A stretch of DNA of 64,000 nucleotides, from contig CAZGXI010000026.1 of the NCBI GenBank assembly GCA_964529715.1, positions 19,691 through 83,690 of the forward strand, in the 5' to 3' direction. The notes beneath the pieces were generated by a model, which worked only from the letters and a program-made list of their open reading frames with translations, did no database searches and was not told where the DNA came from. Below are positions 24,820 through 33,048 of the stretch, piece after piece; position 1 is the first letter of the stretch, and the number at the start of each line of letters is the position of its first letter. The translations under genes and the position numbers were made by a program. Origin of the DNA: CAZGXI01 sp964529715 (GTDB lineage Bacteria > Chloroflexota > Anaerolineae > Aggregatilineales > Ch27).

Positions 24820-26094
24820 CTACCCCGGCCCAGCCACACCCAGGGCGTAGGCGTCGGGGTTCAGGTAGCGGCGCGCCGCTGCCAGCAGATCGTTGGCCGT
24901 CAGGCGGTTGATCGTGTCGGCGTAACTGCGCAGGTAGTCCAGTCCCAGCTCGAAGTATTCCATGCGCAGGATCGCGCCCGCCACACCCTCGTTGCTTTCC
25001 AGTTGCAGCGGCAGGCTGCCGGTGAAGTGCGCCTGGTTATCGGCCAGGTCTTCGGCGCTGACCGGTTCGGTGGTGATGCGCCGGATTTCCGCCACGATGC
25101 TGTCGATGGCGCGGGACACATTGGCCGGGTTGACGCCTGCCATCACGCGCCAGGGCCGCGGACCGTCCTCTCCCTCCACCAGACTGTAGGAATAGTAGGC
25201 CAATCCCTGCTGCTCGCGCACGGATTTACCCAGGCGGCCCATCATGCCGAACTGGCCCAACACGCTATTCACCAGCCGCGCCGCGTGGAAGTCGGGATCA
25301 CGGCGGCATGGGCCGGGCCAGCCGAGCATAATGTCGGACTGAGTTTTGCCCGGCACGATCTCGTCTCGCCGCCGGACTGCCGTGATCGGCTGAAGCGGCG
25401 GCAGGTTGGGCACAGCAGGCTGGTCAGGATTGCGCCAGTCCCCCAGGGCAGCAGTCACGGCGTCTAGGGCCTTCTCTTTTTCCACCGCGCCGACCACCAC
25501 CACAATCATCCCGTGCGGACCGAAGTGCCGCGCGTGGAACTCGGCCAACATCTCCCGCGTGAGGGTCGGTATAGTGTCCAGCGTGCCAGACGTGCTGTAG
25601 TGATAGGGATGGTCGGGCGCGTAGGCCAGCTCCCGGAAGGCCCGCCCGGCCCGGTAACGGGTGTCGTGCTCGCGGATTTGCAGGTCGGTAATGATCTGCC
25701 CGCGCAGCCGTTCGACATGCTCAGCGGGAAAGGTCGGGCAGCACAGGGCATCTCGCGCCAGGTCGAGCAGGAGCGGCAGGTCCTCAGCCAGGCTCTTGCC
25801 GCTGAAGCCGACGCGGTGCACGCCGCTATCGAAGCTGAGGTCGGCGCCGATACCTTCCAACGCCTCATGGATGGTTTCAAAGTCGCGCCGCTGCGTGCCG
25901 TAGAGCAGTGCCTCGGCGGTGAAGGCCGCGCGTCCGGCCTGTTCCGGCGCGTCGAAGATTGCGCCTGCCGGGAGCGTCCCCGTGATGACCACCGACTGCG
26001 CGGTGAAGTTCTCTCGCGCCAGGACGACGATGCCGTTGGGCAGTTCGCGCCGGGCGATGTCGTCCGGGCCGGGAATGGGGTTCTGCCGGGTCAT
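24820..26094 (-). CDS. M16 peptidase family, non-catalytic subunit
   Basis: 424 aa. ATG at 26094 lies in the ATGA overlap with the upstream gene and follows a GGAGG. It is clearly M16-like (RRELPNGIVVLARENFTAQSV at the start, REMLAEFHARHFGPHGMIVVVVG in the middle), but the zinc-binding HXXEH box is replaced by a segment reading AAFTAEALLYGT. So it should not cleave peptides itself. Paired M16 genes often form heterodimers in which one subunit is catalytic and the other binds substrate, as in mitochondrial processing peptidase. The neighbouring gene has the catalytic box. Confidence 0.9.
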   Translation of the reverse strand: MTRQNPIPGPDDIARRELPNGIVVLARENFTAQSVVITGTLPAGAIFDAPEQAGRAAFTAEALLYGTQRRDFETIHEALEGIGADLSFDSGVHRVGFSGKSLAEDLPLLLDLARDALCCPTFPAEHVERLRGQIITDLQIREHDTRYRAGRAFRELAYAPDHPYHYSTSGTLDTIPTLTREMLAEFHARHFGPHGMIVVVVGAVEKEKALDAVTAALGDWRNPDQPAVPNLPPLQPITAVRRRDEIVPGKTQSDIMLGWPGPCRRDPDFHAARLVNSVLGQFGMMGRLGKSVREQQGLAYYSYSLVEGEDGPRPWRVMAGVNPANVSRAIDSIVAEIRRITTEPVSAEDLADNQAHFTGSLPLQLESNEGVAGAILRMEYFELGLDYLRSYADTINRLTANDLLAAARRYLNPDAYALGVAGPG

Positions 26095-27398
26095 GCTGCC
26101 TCCGTTTCTGCATCGTCCGGGGCCGCGCCGTCGCCCGTCGGCACGTACCAGCCGACCGTTCGCCGCCGGGGATCGAGATACTTCTGCGCTGCCGCGCGCA
26201 CGTCCGCCACTGTGACGGCGCTCAGCCGCTCGACGTAAGTTTCAAACCAGGCGTAAGTATCGAACATCTCGCAGAAGGCCAGCCAGAACGCCTGCCCGCT
26301 GACGCTCTCGGTGCTATAGGCGAACAGCGCGCGCGCCTGCTTGATAGCCTTATCCAGTTCCGCCTGGGAAATATCCTCCATGCAGACGCGGTTCAGTTCG
26401 GCATCCAGCGCCGCTTCGACCTCTGCCAGCGTGCGGCCCTCGCGCACCGTTGCGTCGATGTCGAACAGGTAAGGATCGACGGTGGGGATCAGGCTGGCAT
26501 CCACATCGGTTGCCAGTTCGGTCATCACCAGGGCTTTGTAGAGGCGGCTGGTCTTGTTGCCGATGGAACCGCCGCCCATTAACCCTGGCCCAGCCAGCAC
26601 GCTTTGCAGCACGGCCAGCTTGAACCAATCCGGGTCGGTGGCGGCAGGCGCTTTGTAAGCCATCTTCAGGAAAGCCGTCTGGCCGGGGCGTTCGACACGC
26701 ACCCGCCGTTCGCCCACCTGTTCCGGCTCGGCGCGTCGGACCGGTGGAGGCGGTTCGCCGGGCGGCAGGCTGCCATATAGCTCCCGAATCCGCGCCAGCA
26801 TCGCTTCCGGCTCGAAGTCGCCCACCGCAACGGCGACGGCGTTATTGGGGACGTAGTGGCGGCGGTAGTAGTTGTACAGGTCGTCGCGGGACATCGTCTC
26901 CAGATCGGCCATGTCGCCGAGGATTTCGTGGTGATACGGATGAACGCGGAACGCCACGCCGCTCACCTCTTCGCCCAGCCAGAACAGGGGCGAGTTCTCC
27001 GCGCCCTGGCGCTCGGAGATGATCACCGTGCGTTCGCTGGCGACTTCGTCTGGGTCAAAGAGGGCGTTCACCATGCGGTCGGCCTCGATGCGCAGCGCCA
27101 GGTCGATGCGGTCGGCAGGCATCGTCTCGTAGTAGCCGGTCCAGTCGATGAACGTATGGGCGTTCCAATGGCCGCCCTCGCGGTCCACCAGGCGGTCCAG
27201 GGTCCCGGCGGGAAACTGCGGCGTGCCCTTGAACATCATATGCTCGGTCCAGTGAGAAACACCCGTGATGCCGGTGTGCTCGTTACGGCTGCCGACCCGG
27301 TACATCACGCGCCAGCTCACCACCGGGGCGTTGTGAATCGGCTTGAGCAGCACGGTCAGGCCGTTGTCCAGAACATGTTTTTGCACCGTTGAAGCCAC
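26091..27398 (-). CDS. M16 family zinc metallopeptidase, catalytic subunit
   Basis: 435 aa from a GTG at 27398, with AGGGAG nine bases upstream. The zinc motif His-Trp-Thr-Glu-His is in GVSHWTEHMMFKGTPQFP near residue 50, and the third ligand Glu is probably in the ALFDPDEVASERTVIISERQ region. The arrangement is that of insulinase/pitrilysin-like peptidases of about 430 aa. It has no signal peptide, so it acts in the cytoplasm or is exported by another route. The last codon overlaps the start of the non-catalytic partner by four bases, so the two are made in coupled amounts. Promoter at 27461-27466. Confidence 0.92.
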   Translation of the reverse strand: MASTVQKHVLDNGLTVLLKPIHNAPVVSWRVMYRVGSRNEHTGITGVSHWTEHMMFKGTPQFPAGTLDRLVDREGGHWNAHTFIDWTGYYETMPADRIDLALRIEADRMVNALFDPDEVASERTVIISERQGAENSPLFWLGEEVSGVAFRVHPYHHEILGDMADLETMSRDDLYNYYRRHYVPNNAVAVAVGDFEPEAMLARIRELYGSLPPGEPPPPVRRAEPEQVGERRVRVERPGQTAFLKMAYKAPAATDPDWFKLAVLQSVLAGPGLMGGGSIGNKTSRLYKALVMTELATDVDASLIPTVDPYLFDIDATVREGRTLAEVEAALDAELNRVCMEDISQAELDKAIKQARALFAYSTESVSGQAFWLAFCEMFDTYAWFETYVERLSAVTVADVRAAAQKYLDPRRRTVGWYVPTGDGAAPDDAETEAA

Positions 27399-27460
27399 AA
27401 GACTCGTCTCCCTATGGATAGTGAAGAATAGACTCCTCGATTGCTCCTAAATTGATGTGG

Positions 27461-27466
27461 ATTATA
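27461..27466 (-). promoter_or_regulatory. Promoter -10 for the M16 pair
   Basis: TATAAT on the minus strand, preceded by TGT (extended -10). The start site would be near 27454, giving a leader of about 55 bases before the GTG at 27398. Confidence 0.5.
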
Positions 27467-27517
27467 ACAGCAAACCCCCCTCCGTCTGCACCTCTCTTTC
27501 CGCGCTGGGAAGCATAA

Positions 27518-27537
27518 GGGCGACCGCTCGGTCGCCC
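27518..27537. repeat. GGGCGACC hairpin (family E)
   Basis: GGGCGACC, GCTC, GGTCGCCC, followed by CCTAC. It lies between the ugd stop and the M16 promoter, so it may help end ugd transcription. The same kind of palindrome is found inside the hydrogenase protease gene at 49018-49047. Confidence 0.65.
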
Positions 27538-27570
27538 CTACGACAAAACACACACTCTGCCGTCGGCGGG

Positions 27571-28890
27571 CTACTTCTTGCCTTCGCCATTGTAGCCGCG
27601 TCCGATGCCCCGGTACTTGAACCCCAGGGCGCGCATGGCATTGACATCATAGATGTTGCGCCCATCGACCAGCACAGGCTGTGCCATCGAGTCCATGATG
27701 CGCTTCATGTCGAGTTGCTTGAACTCGTTCCACTCCGTCACGGCGACCAGCGCATCGCAGCCCTTCGCCAGGTCATAGGGATTGCGGCATAGCTCGATCC
27801 AGGGGTGAGAACGGGCAACGTTGTCCATTGCCACCGGGTCGTAGCCGCGCACGTTGGCGCCCGCCTCGCGCAGCATTTCGGCAATGGTCAGGGCGGGGGC
27901 ATCGCGTAAGTCGTCGGTGCCGGGCTTGAAGGCCAGCCCCAGCAGCCCGATGGTCATGCCAGACAGGTCCTCGCCGAGCAATTCGCGCAGCTTGAGGATC
28001 ACCAGCTTGCGCTGATAGGCGTTGATGTCCATGACGGCGTGCAGCAGTTGGGGATGCTTGCCCTGCACCTGGGCCATGTAGGCCAGAGCTTTGACGTCTT
28101 TGGGAAAACAAGACCCGCCGTAGCCGATTCCGGCACTGAGGAACATAGGCCCGATGCGCTTGTCGAAGCCCATGCCGCGCGCCACCTCGGCCACATCAGC
28201 ACCCAAGCTCTCGCAGATGGCAGCGATCTCGTTGATGAAGCTAATCTTGGTCGCCAGGAAGGCATTGGAGGCGTACTTGATCATCTCCGCCGTGCGCAGG
28301 TCCGTGACCATGATCGGGGCGCGCAGCGGCAGGTGAAGCTGGGCGACTGCATCCGCCGCGTCGCGGTTCTCCGACCCCAACACGGTACGGTCCGGGTTGA
28401 GGAAGTCGCCGATGGCCTGGCCCTCGCGCAGGAATTCCGGGCAACTGACGACGGCGAACTCGATGGGCCGGGGCTGGTTCTCGCGCACGATGTCGGCCAC
28501 CCAGTCACCCGTCCCCACCGGCACAGTGCTCTTATTGATGATGATCAACGGGTGATCCATCGTGCGGGCGATGGACTCGGCGGCCATACGCACGTATTGC
28601 AGGTCGGCCTCGCCATCCACACCCTCCGGCGTGCCCACACAGATAAAAGCGAATTCAGCGTCTTGCAGTGCCTCTTTGTAGTCGGTGGTAAAGCTCAGCC
28701 TGCCTGCCTTGACGTTGCGATCCACCACCTCGGCCAGGCCCGGCTCGAAGATCGGCATGATATTCTTCTTGAGCTTGGCGATCTTCTCCTCACTGATGTC
28801 CAGCGCAACGACCCGATTCCCCAGGTCCGAAAAACAGGCCGCTGTCACCAACCCCACGTACCCCACCCCAACAACACAAATGTTTTTCAT
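27571..28890 (-). CDS. ugd: UDP-glucose 6-dehydrogenase (UDP-glucose/GDP-mannose dehydrogenase family)
   Basis: 439 aa from an ATG at 28890 (AAGGAAGCGAAAAGCC upstream). The NAD-binding start is MKNICVVGVGYVGLVTAACF. The catalytic Cys lies in GYGGSCFPKD (near residue 260). The helical centre (ASNAFLATKISFINEIAAIC) and the C-terminal UDP-binding domain (GLAFKPGTDDLRDAPAL) complete the family pattern. It oxidises a UDP-sugar to the uronate with two NAD, for capsule, exopolysaccharide or cell-wall sugar synthesis. The preference for UDP-glucose over GDP-mannose is inferred from the best-known relatives, not seen. The extra upstream residues of the longer frame are rejected. Confidence 0.9.
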   Translation of the reverse strand: MKNICVVGVGYVGLVTAACFSDLGNRVVALDISEEKIAKLKKNIMPIFEPGLAEVVDRNVKAGRLSFTTDYKEALQDAEFAFICVGTPEGVDGEADLQYVRMAAESIARTMDHPLIIINKSTVPVGTGDWVADIVRENQPRPIEFAVVSCPEFLREGQAIGDFLNPDRTVLGSENRDAADAVAQLHLPLRAPIMVTDLRTAEMIKYASNAFLATKISFINEIAAICESLGADVAEVARGMGFDKRIGPMFLSAGIGYGGSCFPKDVKALAYMAQVQGKHPQLLHAVMDINAYQRKLVILKLRELLGEDLSGMTIGLLGLAFKPGTDDLRDAPALTIAEMLREAGANVRGYDPVAMDNVARSHPWIELCRNPYDLAKGCDALVAVTEWNEFKQLDMKRIMDSMAQPVLVDGRNIYDVNAMRALGFKYRGIGRGYNGEGKK

Positions 28891-29045
28891 GGCTTTTCGC
28901 TTCCTTACACTCGGTCTGTCGCGCCGACGCTGTGCCATACATCGACGCGACAACGCCTGTACAGCCGATTCGTCCAACGCCTGCTTGGGTTATCCCTGTT
29001 TTCCCCTCTCGCAGGCAAAGCAAGGGAGAGATAAAAAACGCTGCG

Positions 29046-29783
29046 CTATTTCCGCTTGCCCACCGTCGCGGCGTAAAGCGCGAACTGGCTTTCGCCGTCC
29101 AGACCGAGCAGCCGGTTGAGCGCATCGTCGTCAAAGGCGGCGATGGCACACACGCCGCAGCCGACCGCTTCTGCCGCCAGGTACAGGTTTTGGCAGGCGT
29201 GGCCCGCATCCAGGTGCAGATAGCGGTAGCCGCGCTCACCGTAGCGATGGGTCATGCGATAGGCGTCCGCCGTCCAGATCAGCGCGACCGCCGCAGCCTT
29301 GATCTGCCGCTGATTCCGGCAGGCTTTCACCATCTCGTCGGCGATGGTGGCGGCCATGTTCTCCTCGACCAGCAAATGCTCGACGGCCAGAAAGCGATAC
29401 AGGCCAGCGGGCACCCCAACAACGTTGTTCACCAAGACATAGGTTTCAAAGGCGTGACGCGCGCCCGCCGAGGGCACAGGACGCAGTGTGCGGTTGTTAT
29501 CTACCGATTGCACGCCCTGGCAGCACCACAGCAAGAACGACAGTTCGTCCAACGATAGTGGTATTCGGGCATAGTCACGCAGGGTGCGCCGCTGCGCCAT
29601 GATCGTCTGCAGGTCGGCGGGGGGGATGCCGAGTTCTTCTACTTTAGGCAGCAGGACGGTCGGCCTGGACGGGTCAGAGGGCCGCTGAATCGGCGGCGGG
29701 GGCAGTCCTTTTTGCTGATCCGGCTCCGGCTGCACCCCGATCCGCGTCCCGCGCATGAATTCACTGCCGATTCCCGATGACAT
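29046..29783 (-). CDS. SagB-type nitroreductase/dehydrogenase
   Basis: 245 aa, ATG at 29783 after AAGGAGCACGGCC. It has the nitroreductase core of the SagB/ThcOx group: QRRTLRDYARIPLSLDELSFLL (FMN-binding Arg in RR), RPVPSAGARHAFETYVLV, and GYRYLHLDAGHACQNLYLAA. A Pro-rich N-terminal 50 residues precedes it. SagB enzymes oxidise azolines to azoles in thiazole/oxazole-modified peptides. No cyclodehydratase or precursor gene is in the window, so it may be a stand-alone FMN enzyme of other use. It shares a strand with the FAD oxidoreductase, 11 bp apart, and the two probably form one transcript. Confidence 0.88.
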   Translation of the reverse strand: MSSGIGSEFMRGTRIGVQPEPDQQKGLPPPPIQRPSDPSRPTVLLPKVEELGIPPADLQTIMAQRRTLRDYARIPLSLDELSFLLWCCQGVQSVDNNRTLRPVPSAGARHAFETYVLVNNVVGVPAGLYRFLAVEHLLVEENMAATIADEMVKACRNQRQIKAAAVALIWTADAYRMTHRYGERGYRYLHLDAGHACQNLYLAAEAVGCGVCAIAAFDDDALNRLLGLDGESQFALYAATVGKRK

Positions 29784-29794
29784 GGCCGTGCTCC

Positions 29795-31156
29795 TTATGA
29801 TATCAACGACGCCCCTTGCAACACCTGTCTGGCCGCGCGCCGCCCGATCTCAACGGCGTAGTTCGTGCCCCGATCCCAGGGATACACCTGGCTCATGCTG
29901 GCCCACAGCAGGCCCGGCAAGGGCGTTTGGAGGGGGGGAATGCGTTGTGTGTGGTTGACCAGCGGCACCGGCTGGGCGTAGGGCGCGCGGAACAGCCAGC
30001 GCCGCCGAATCCAGTCTGGCGAAAAAGCCGGATTGACTCGAGTCAGCGCCGGAATAAACCGCGCAGCCAGTTCGTCTTCACTCAGACGGAAATAGGCGTG
30101 ATCGGCGGGCACGTAATCGCCCAGGTAGACGATATGATCGCCACCGAAATGCTCCGGCGAAATGTAGTTGGTGTGTTCCACCAGCGCCAGGAACGGGAAT
30201 GGGTTCTTCGTCCGATCCGGGCTGGTGGCGGGCAGGTTGAGCCAGTACGTGCCGTCGGTCATCAGCTGGCGGTCCAGCGCCAGGATCAATGCCACCGCGC
30301 CCAGGCTGCGCAAGGCGCGCACCTGCGAGGCATAGGCTTCGGGCAGGTCTGGCGCAAGCCGCAGCAACAGCCCTGGCCCGGTGGTGCAGATCACGCGGTC
30401 ATAGCGCCCGCCGCGCGCACCGGCGTCCACGTCCAGCCTGCCGTCGGTGCGCGGCGCGATCCGCGCGATGGGCGTGTCCAGGTGGATCGTCGCCCCAGCC
30501 CCACGCACGGCCTCCGCCAGGTCCTCTAGCATAGCCTGGAAACCGCCCACATAAGTGCCGAGTCTGGCCGTGCGCTTGTAGATGCGCGCCCAGAACCAGG
30601 CCATGTTCACCTGATCGTACAGCTCGCCGAACTTGCCGATCAGCAGCGGGCGCCACACCAGCGCGTGTGCCCGGCGCCCGACGGCACGCTCCATCCAGGC
30701 GTCGGCGGTGTATTTTTCCAGCGTGATGCCGTTGGGATACAGCTTGAGCAGGACGCCCACCAGCCCGAAGCGGAACTTGTCGATCAGGTTCAGGCCGGGC
30801 ATCTGCAACACGGTGGCAACGCGCGACAGCAGCGCGCCCGGCAGCACGGCCTTGTCCAACGGGAACGCGCCGTGCTCGTGCCATACGCTGGTAGTCGGCG
30901 TGTAAAAGCGCACCTTGTCGGCGTGGCCGATCTCCGCAATCAGGCCGAGCACGTCTCTATCGGTGGCGAACCAGTGGTGATAGAACTTCTCCAGCGACCA
31001 GGCCCAGGCCGGGTCTTTGAAGCCCGCTGCCAGCCCGCCGACCTCGCTCCCGGCCTCGTAGACGGTCACGGCGTGGCCGGCGCGCGCCAGGTCCCAGGCG
31101 GCGGCCAGTCCTGCCGTCCCTGCACCGATGATTGCGACATTCAAGCGTTCAGCCAT
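29795..31156 (-). CDS. FAD-dependent oxidoreductase (NAD(P)/FAD amine-oxidase-like)
   Basis: 453 aa. The dinucleotide-binding motif VAIIGAGTAGLAAAWDLARAG is at residues 7-27, with GSEVGGLAAGF next, as in protoporphyrinogen oxidase and phytoene desaturase-like flavoproteins. A conserved C-terminal GLLWASMSQVYPWDRGTNYAV matches a subgroup often found beside sugar or carotenoid genes. The start ATG at 31156 lies inside a CTGATGGCTGA repeat, with no ribosome binding site; a TTG at 31144 is the alternative. The substrate is unknown. It is upstream of the SagB-like gene and reads toward it. Confidence 0.82.
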   Translation of the reverse strand: MAERLNVAIIGAGTAGLAAAWDLARAGHAVTVYEAGSEVGGLAAGFKDPAWAWSLEKFYHHWFATDRDVLGLIAEIGHADKVRFYTPTTSVWHEHGAFPLDKAVLPGALLSRVATVLQMPGLNLIDKFRFGLVGVLLKLYPNGITLEKYTADAWMERAVGRRAHALVWRPLLIGKFGELYDQVNMAWFWARIYKRTARLGTYVGGFQAMLEDLAEAVRGAGATIHLDTPIARIAPRTDGRLDVDAGARGGRYDRVICTTGPGLLLRLAPDLPEAYASQVRALRSLGAVALILALDRQLMTDGTYWLNLPATSPDRTKNPFPFLALVEHTNYISPEHFGGDHIVYLGDYVPADHAYFRLSEDELAARFIPALTRVNPAFSPDWIRRRWLFRAPYAQPVPLVNHTQRIPPLQTPLPGLLWASMSQVYPWDRGTNYAVEIGRRAARQVLQGASLIS

Positions 31157-31318
31157 CAGCCATCAGCTTTCAGTGGTCAGCAATTAGCAATTAGCTCTTA
31201 GCGGTTAACATTTAGCCTGCAAAACCACGTTTTAGCAGCCCACAAAAAACGTCATTTTCCGCCGGAAAGTCTCACACCGCAAGCGGTCGGCTAAGAGCCA
31301 ACAGCTAAAAGCTACCCG
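31154..31318. repeat. Short-repeat tract (CATCAGC/CAATTAGC type)
   Basis: Iterations of CAGCCATCAGC and CAATTAGCAATTAGCTC run to about 31210. A plain 75-bp stretch follows, then CTAAGAGCCAACAGCTAAAAG near 31290-31316. It is the whole gap between the flippase-like gene and the FAD gene. The same family lies at 600-650, 838-862 and 62660-62752. Confidence 0.7.
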
Positions 31319-32392
31319 CTAATCACTTCCCGTCTCCACCGCCTGCGCGACCGTCGCCTCAGCCTGTCGGATGTCGCCCCAGCGCAGGCCGTGCCGGATG
31401 AAATACCACGCGCCCAGCGCCGTGATCGGAAACCACAGCGCCGCGTGCAATACCAGGGTATAGCTGGCCGCGACGCTCCGTTCCACCCCAAAAGCCGCCA
31501 GCGTTTCGATGCCAGGGCCGTCGAACGTGCCGATGTAGCCCGGCGCGGAGGGGATCGTCATCGCCAGGTTGACCACCGCCGTCATCAGCATCAGCACGAA
31601 GAAACTGGTCTGGAACGGGAAGGCGTGCATCACGAACCAGTACTTGAGCGTCTCGGTCAGCCAGATCAGCACCGAGGTGAACAGGATCATCAGCATGTCG
31701 CGCGGGCTGCGCAGCGCGATCAGACCATCCAGAAAATGATCGGCGATGCGCACCAGGCGTTCGGCCAGGCCCTCTGGCAAAAAACGCCGGAACAGCCCGC
31801 CGTAGACGCGCTTCGCCAGTTGAGGCCGCAGCGCGAAATACATGAACACGATCAGCGCGCCGAAAAAGACGACCGTTCCGATCAGTGCCACCTGGATCAG
31901 CCAGCCTGCCCCGGTCGAGTCGGCAATCTCGCCGAGCGCAAACGGCAGCGCCACGAACACGAAGATCAGCATGGTCAGGCCGTCGAAGATGCGCTCGACG
32001 ATCACGGTGGCAAGGCTGGCCGGGATGCTGATCCCTTCCTCGCGCCACAGCACATAGGCGCGCAGCACTTCGCCTAACCGGAACGAGGTGATGTTGTTGC
32101 CCATGTAGCCGATCACCATCGTCGGAAACAAGCGCGCGACCGGCACAGGCTTGATCAGGCGGAGTTGGTAGTGCCAGCGCCATGTGCGCACCCACACCGC
32201 CACGAAGTACACAGCTACGCCGGGGACGATCCAGGCGAAATTGGCCCGCTGGATGCCCTGCCAGACCTCTTCTAGGTGCAACCCGCGTAGACTGAGCCAC
32301 AACAATACTGCGCTGATAACGATCCCGATTCCCAGCCAGAGCCAGCGTCGGGATGGCGTTTCTCTACCTTGCGGCGGTGCCTGTTTAGTCAT
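31319..32392 (-). CDS. Lysylphosphatidylglycerol synthase TM-region family flippase-like protein (UPF0104)
   Basis: 357 aa. Six to eight membrane helices, starting with WLWLGIGIVISAVLLWLSL at about residue 17. The conserved TWRWHYQLRLI, GYMGNNITSFRLGEVLRAY and VERIFDGLTMLI segments define the LPG_synthase_TM/AglD group. The C-terminal part PSAPGYIGTFDGPGIETLA with its Gly-rich turn matches too. Stand-alone members are thought to move glycolipids across the membrane (AglD, MprF N-terminal part). The substrate is unknown. The ribosome binding site is poor. Confidence 0.85.
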   Translation of the reverse strand: MTKQAPPQGRETPSRRWLWLGIGIVISAVLLWLSLRGLHLEEVWQGIQRANFAWIVPGVAVYFVAVWVRTWRWHYQLRLIKPVPVARLFPTMVIGYMGNNITSFRLGEVLRAYVLWREEGISIPASLATVIVERIFDGLTMLIFVFVALPFALGEIADSTGAGWLIQVALIGTVVFFGALIVFMYFALRPQLAKRVYGGLFRRFLPEGLAERLVRIADHFLDGLIALRSPRDMLMILFTSVLIWLTETLKYWFVMHAFPFQTSFFVLMLMTAVVNLAMTIPSAPGYIGTFDGPGIETLAAFGVERSVAASYTLVLHAALWFPITALGAWYFIRHGLRWGDIRQAEATVAQAVETGSD

Positions 32393-32522
32393 GATTTCGA
32401 CGTTTTACGAACAAAGTACGCCCGGAGAAATTCCGGGCCGAATAGGGCTGATTTTAGCAGAAACCTACCCTCAACACCATGCATTACACGCGGCGGCGAG
32501 GTTTTCCTCACCTGACCCGGCC

Positions 32523-32556
32523 CAAAAAACGGGCGGCGCTACCTCGAGCGCCGCCC
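32523..32556 (-). terminator. Rho-independent terminator of the SWIM-domain gene
   Basis: On the minus strand a 10-bp perfect stem (GGGCGGCGCT/AGCGCCGCCC, 6-base loop) is followed within two bases by six T. It is located 38 bp after the SWIM stop. Confidence 0.75.
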
Positions 32557-32593
32557 CAACAAAGAAGCAGGGTGAACCGGTCAGAAGCCGTTG

Positions 32594-32833
32594 CTATTGC
32601 GCGGGGTCGGGGATCATGCCGGCCAGGACGCGCTCTAAAGCCATGCTGTGGCTGCACACGCCGCGAGTCTGGAAGAAATTGCAGTCACATTGCCAGGTGT
32701 TGTCCCGATAAGTCACGGTATGCTGGCCGTTTTCGCCGTCAAACGATACCGTAAAGTCCAGGAAGTGAATGCGGTCGCGCTCCTCAGCATAACGCTTGGC
32801 CTTCTCGATCTTCCCGATCATCCCGTAGTCCAT
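32594..32833 (-). CDS. Small SWIM zinc-finger protein
   Basis: 79 aa, ATG at 32833 after GAAAAGGAG. The zinc signature is CDCNFFQTRGVCSHSMALE, that is Cys-X-Cys-(X)8-Cys-X-His at residues 49-61, the hallmark of SWIM domains that bind DNA or proteins. A beta hairpin precedes it (FTVSFDGENGQHTVTYRDN). The finger occupies most of the protein, so it has no attached catalytic domain. In other systems SWIM domains belong to recombination or helicase complexes (Sws1, Swi2), so a regulatory or adaptor role is possible. A clear terminator follows. Confidence 0.85.
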   Translation of the reverse strand: MDYGMIGKIEKAKRYAEERDRIHFLDFTVSFDGENGQHTVTYRDNTWQCDCNFFQTRGVCSHSMALERVLAGMIPDPAQ

Positions 32834-32885
32834 TACATAGCTCCTTTTCTGCTGACCTTGTCTGGGTGAGAGCGGGTACGGAACG

Positions 32886-32920
32886 AAAAAGCACGCAGGC
32901 AGATGGCCTCCGTGCTTTTA
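32886..32920 (-). terminator. Hairpin terminator between the DUF554 and SWIM genes
   Basis: AAAAGCACG pairs with CGTGCTTTT, with an inner AGGC/GCCT stem and a 5-base loop. It is flanked by T on the minus strand and A on the other, and could end DUF554 transcription. No gene in 32834-33048. Confidence 0.6.
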
Positions 32921-33048
32921 AACGGCACCACAACGGGCTATGGCAACAAAAACACTCATGGCGGGCGCTGCCTTTTCCTCTAATTGCTCCCAGTATATGA
33001 GGAATCGGTACACCTGTCAACCAACGCTTAACATCCGCTCAGGATCGG

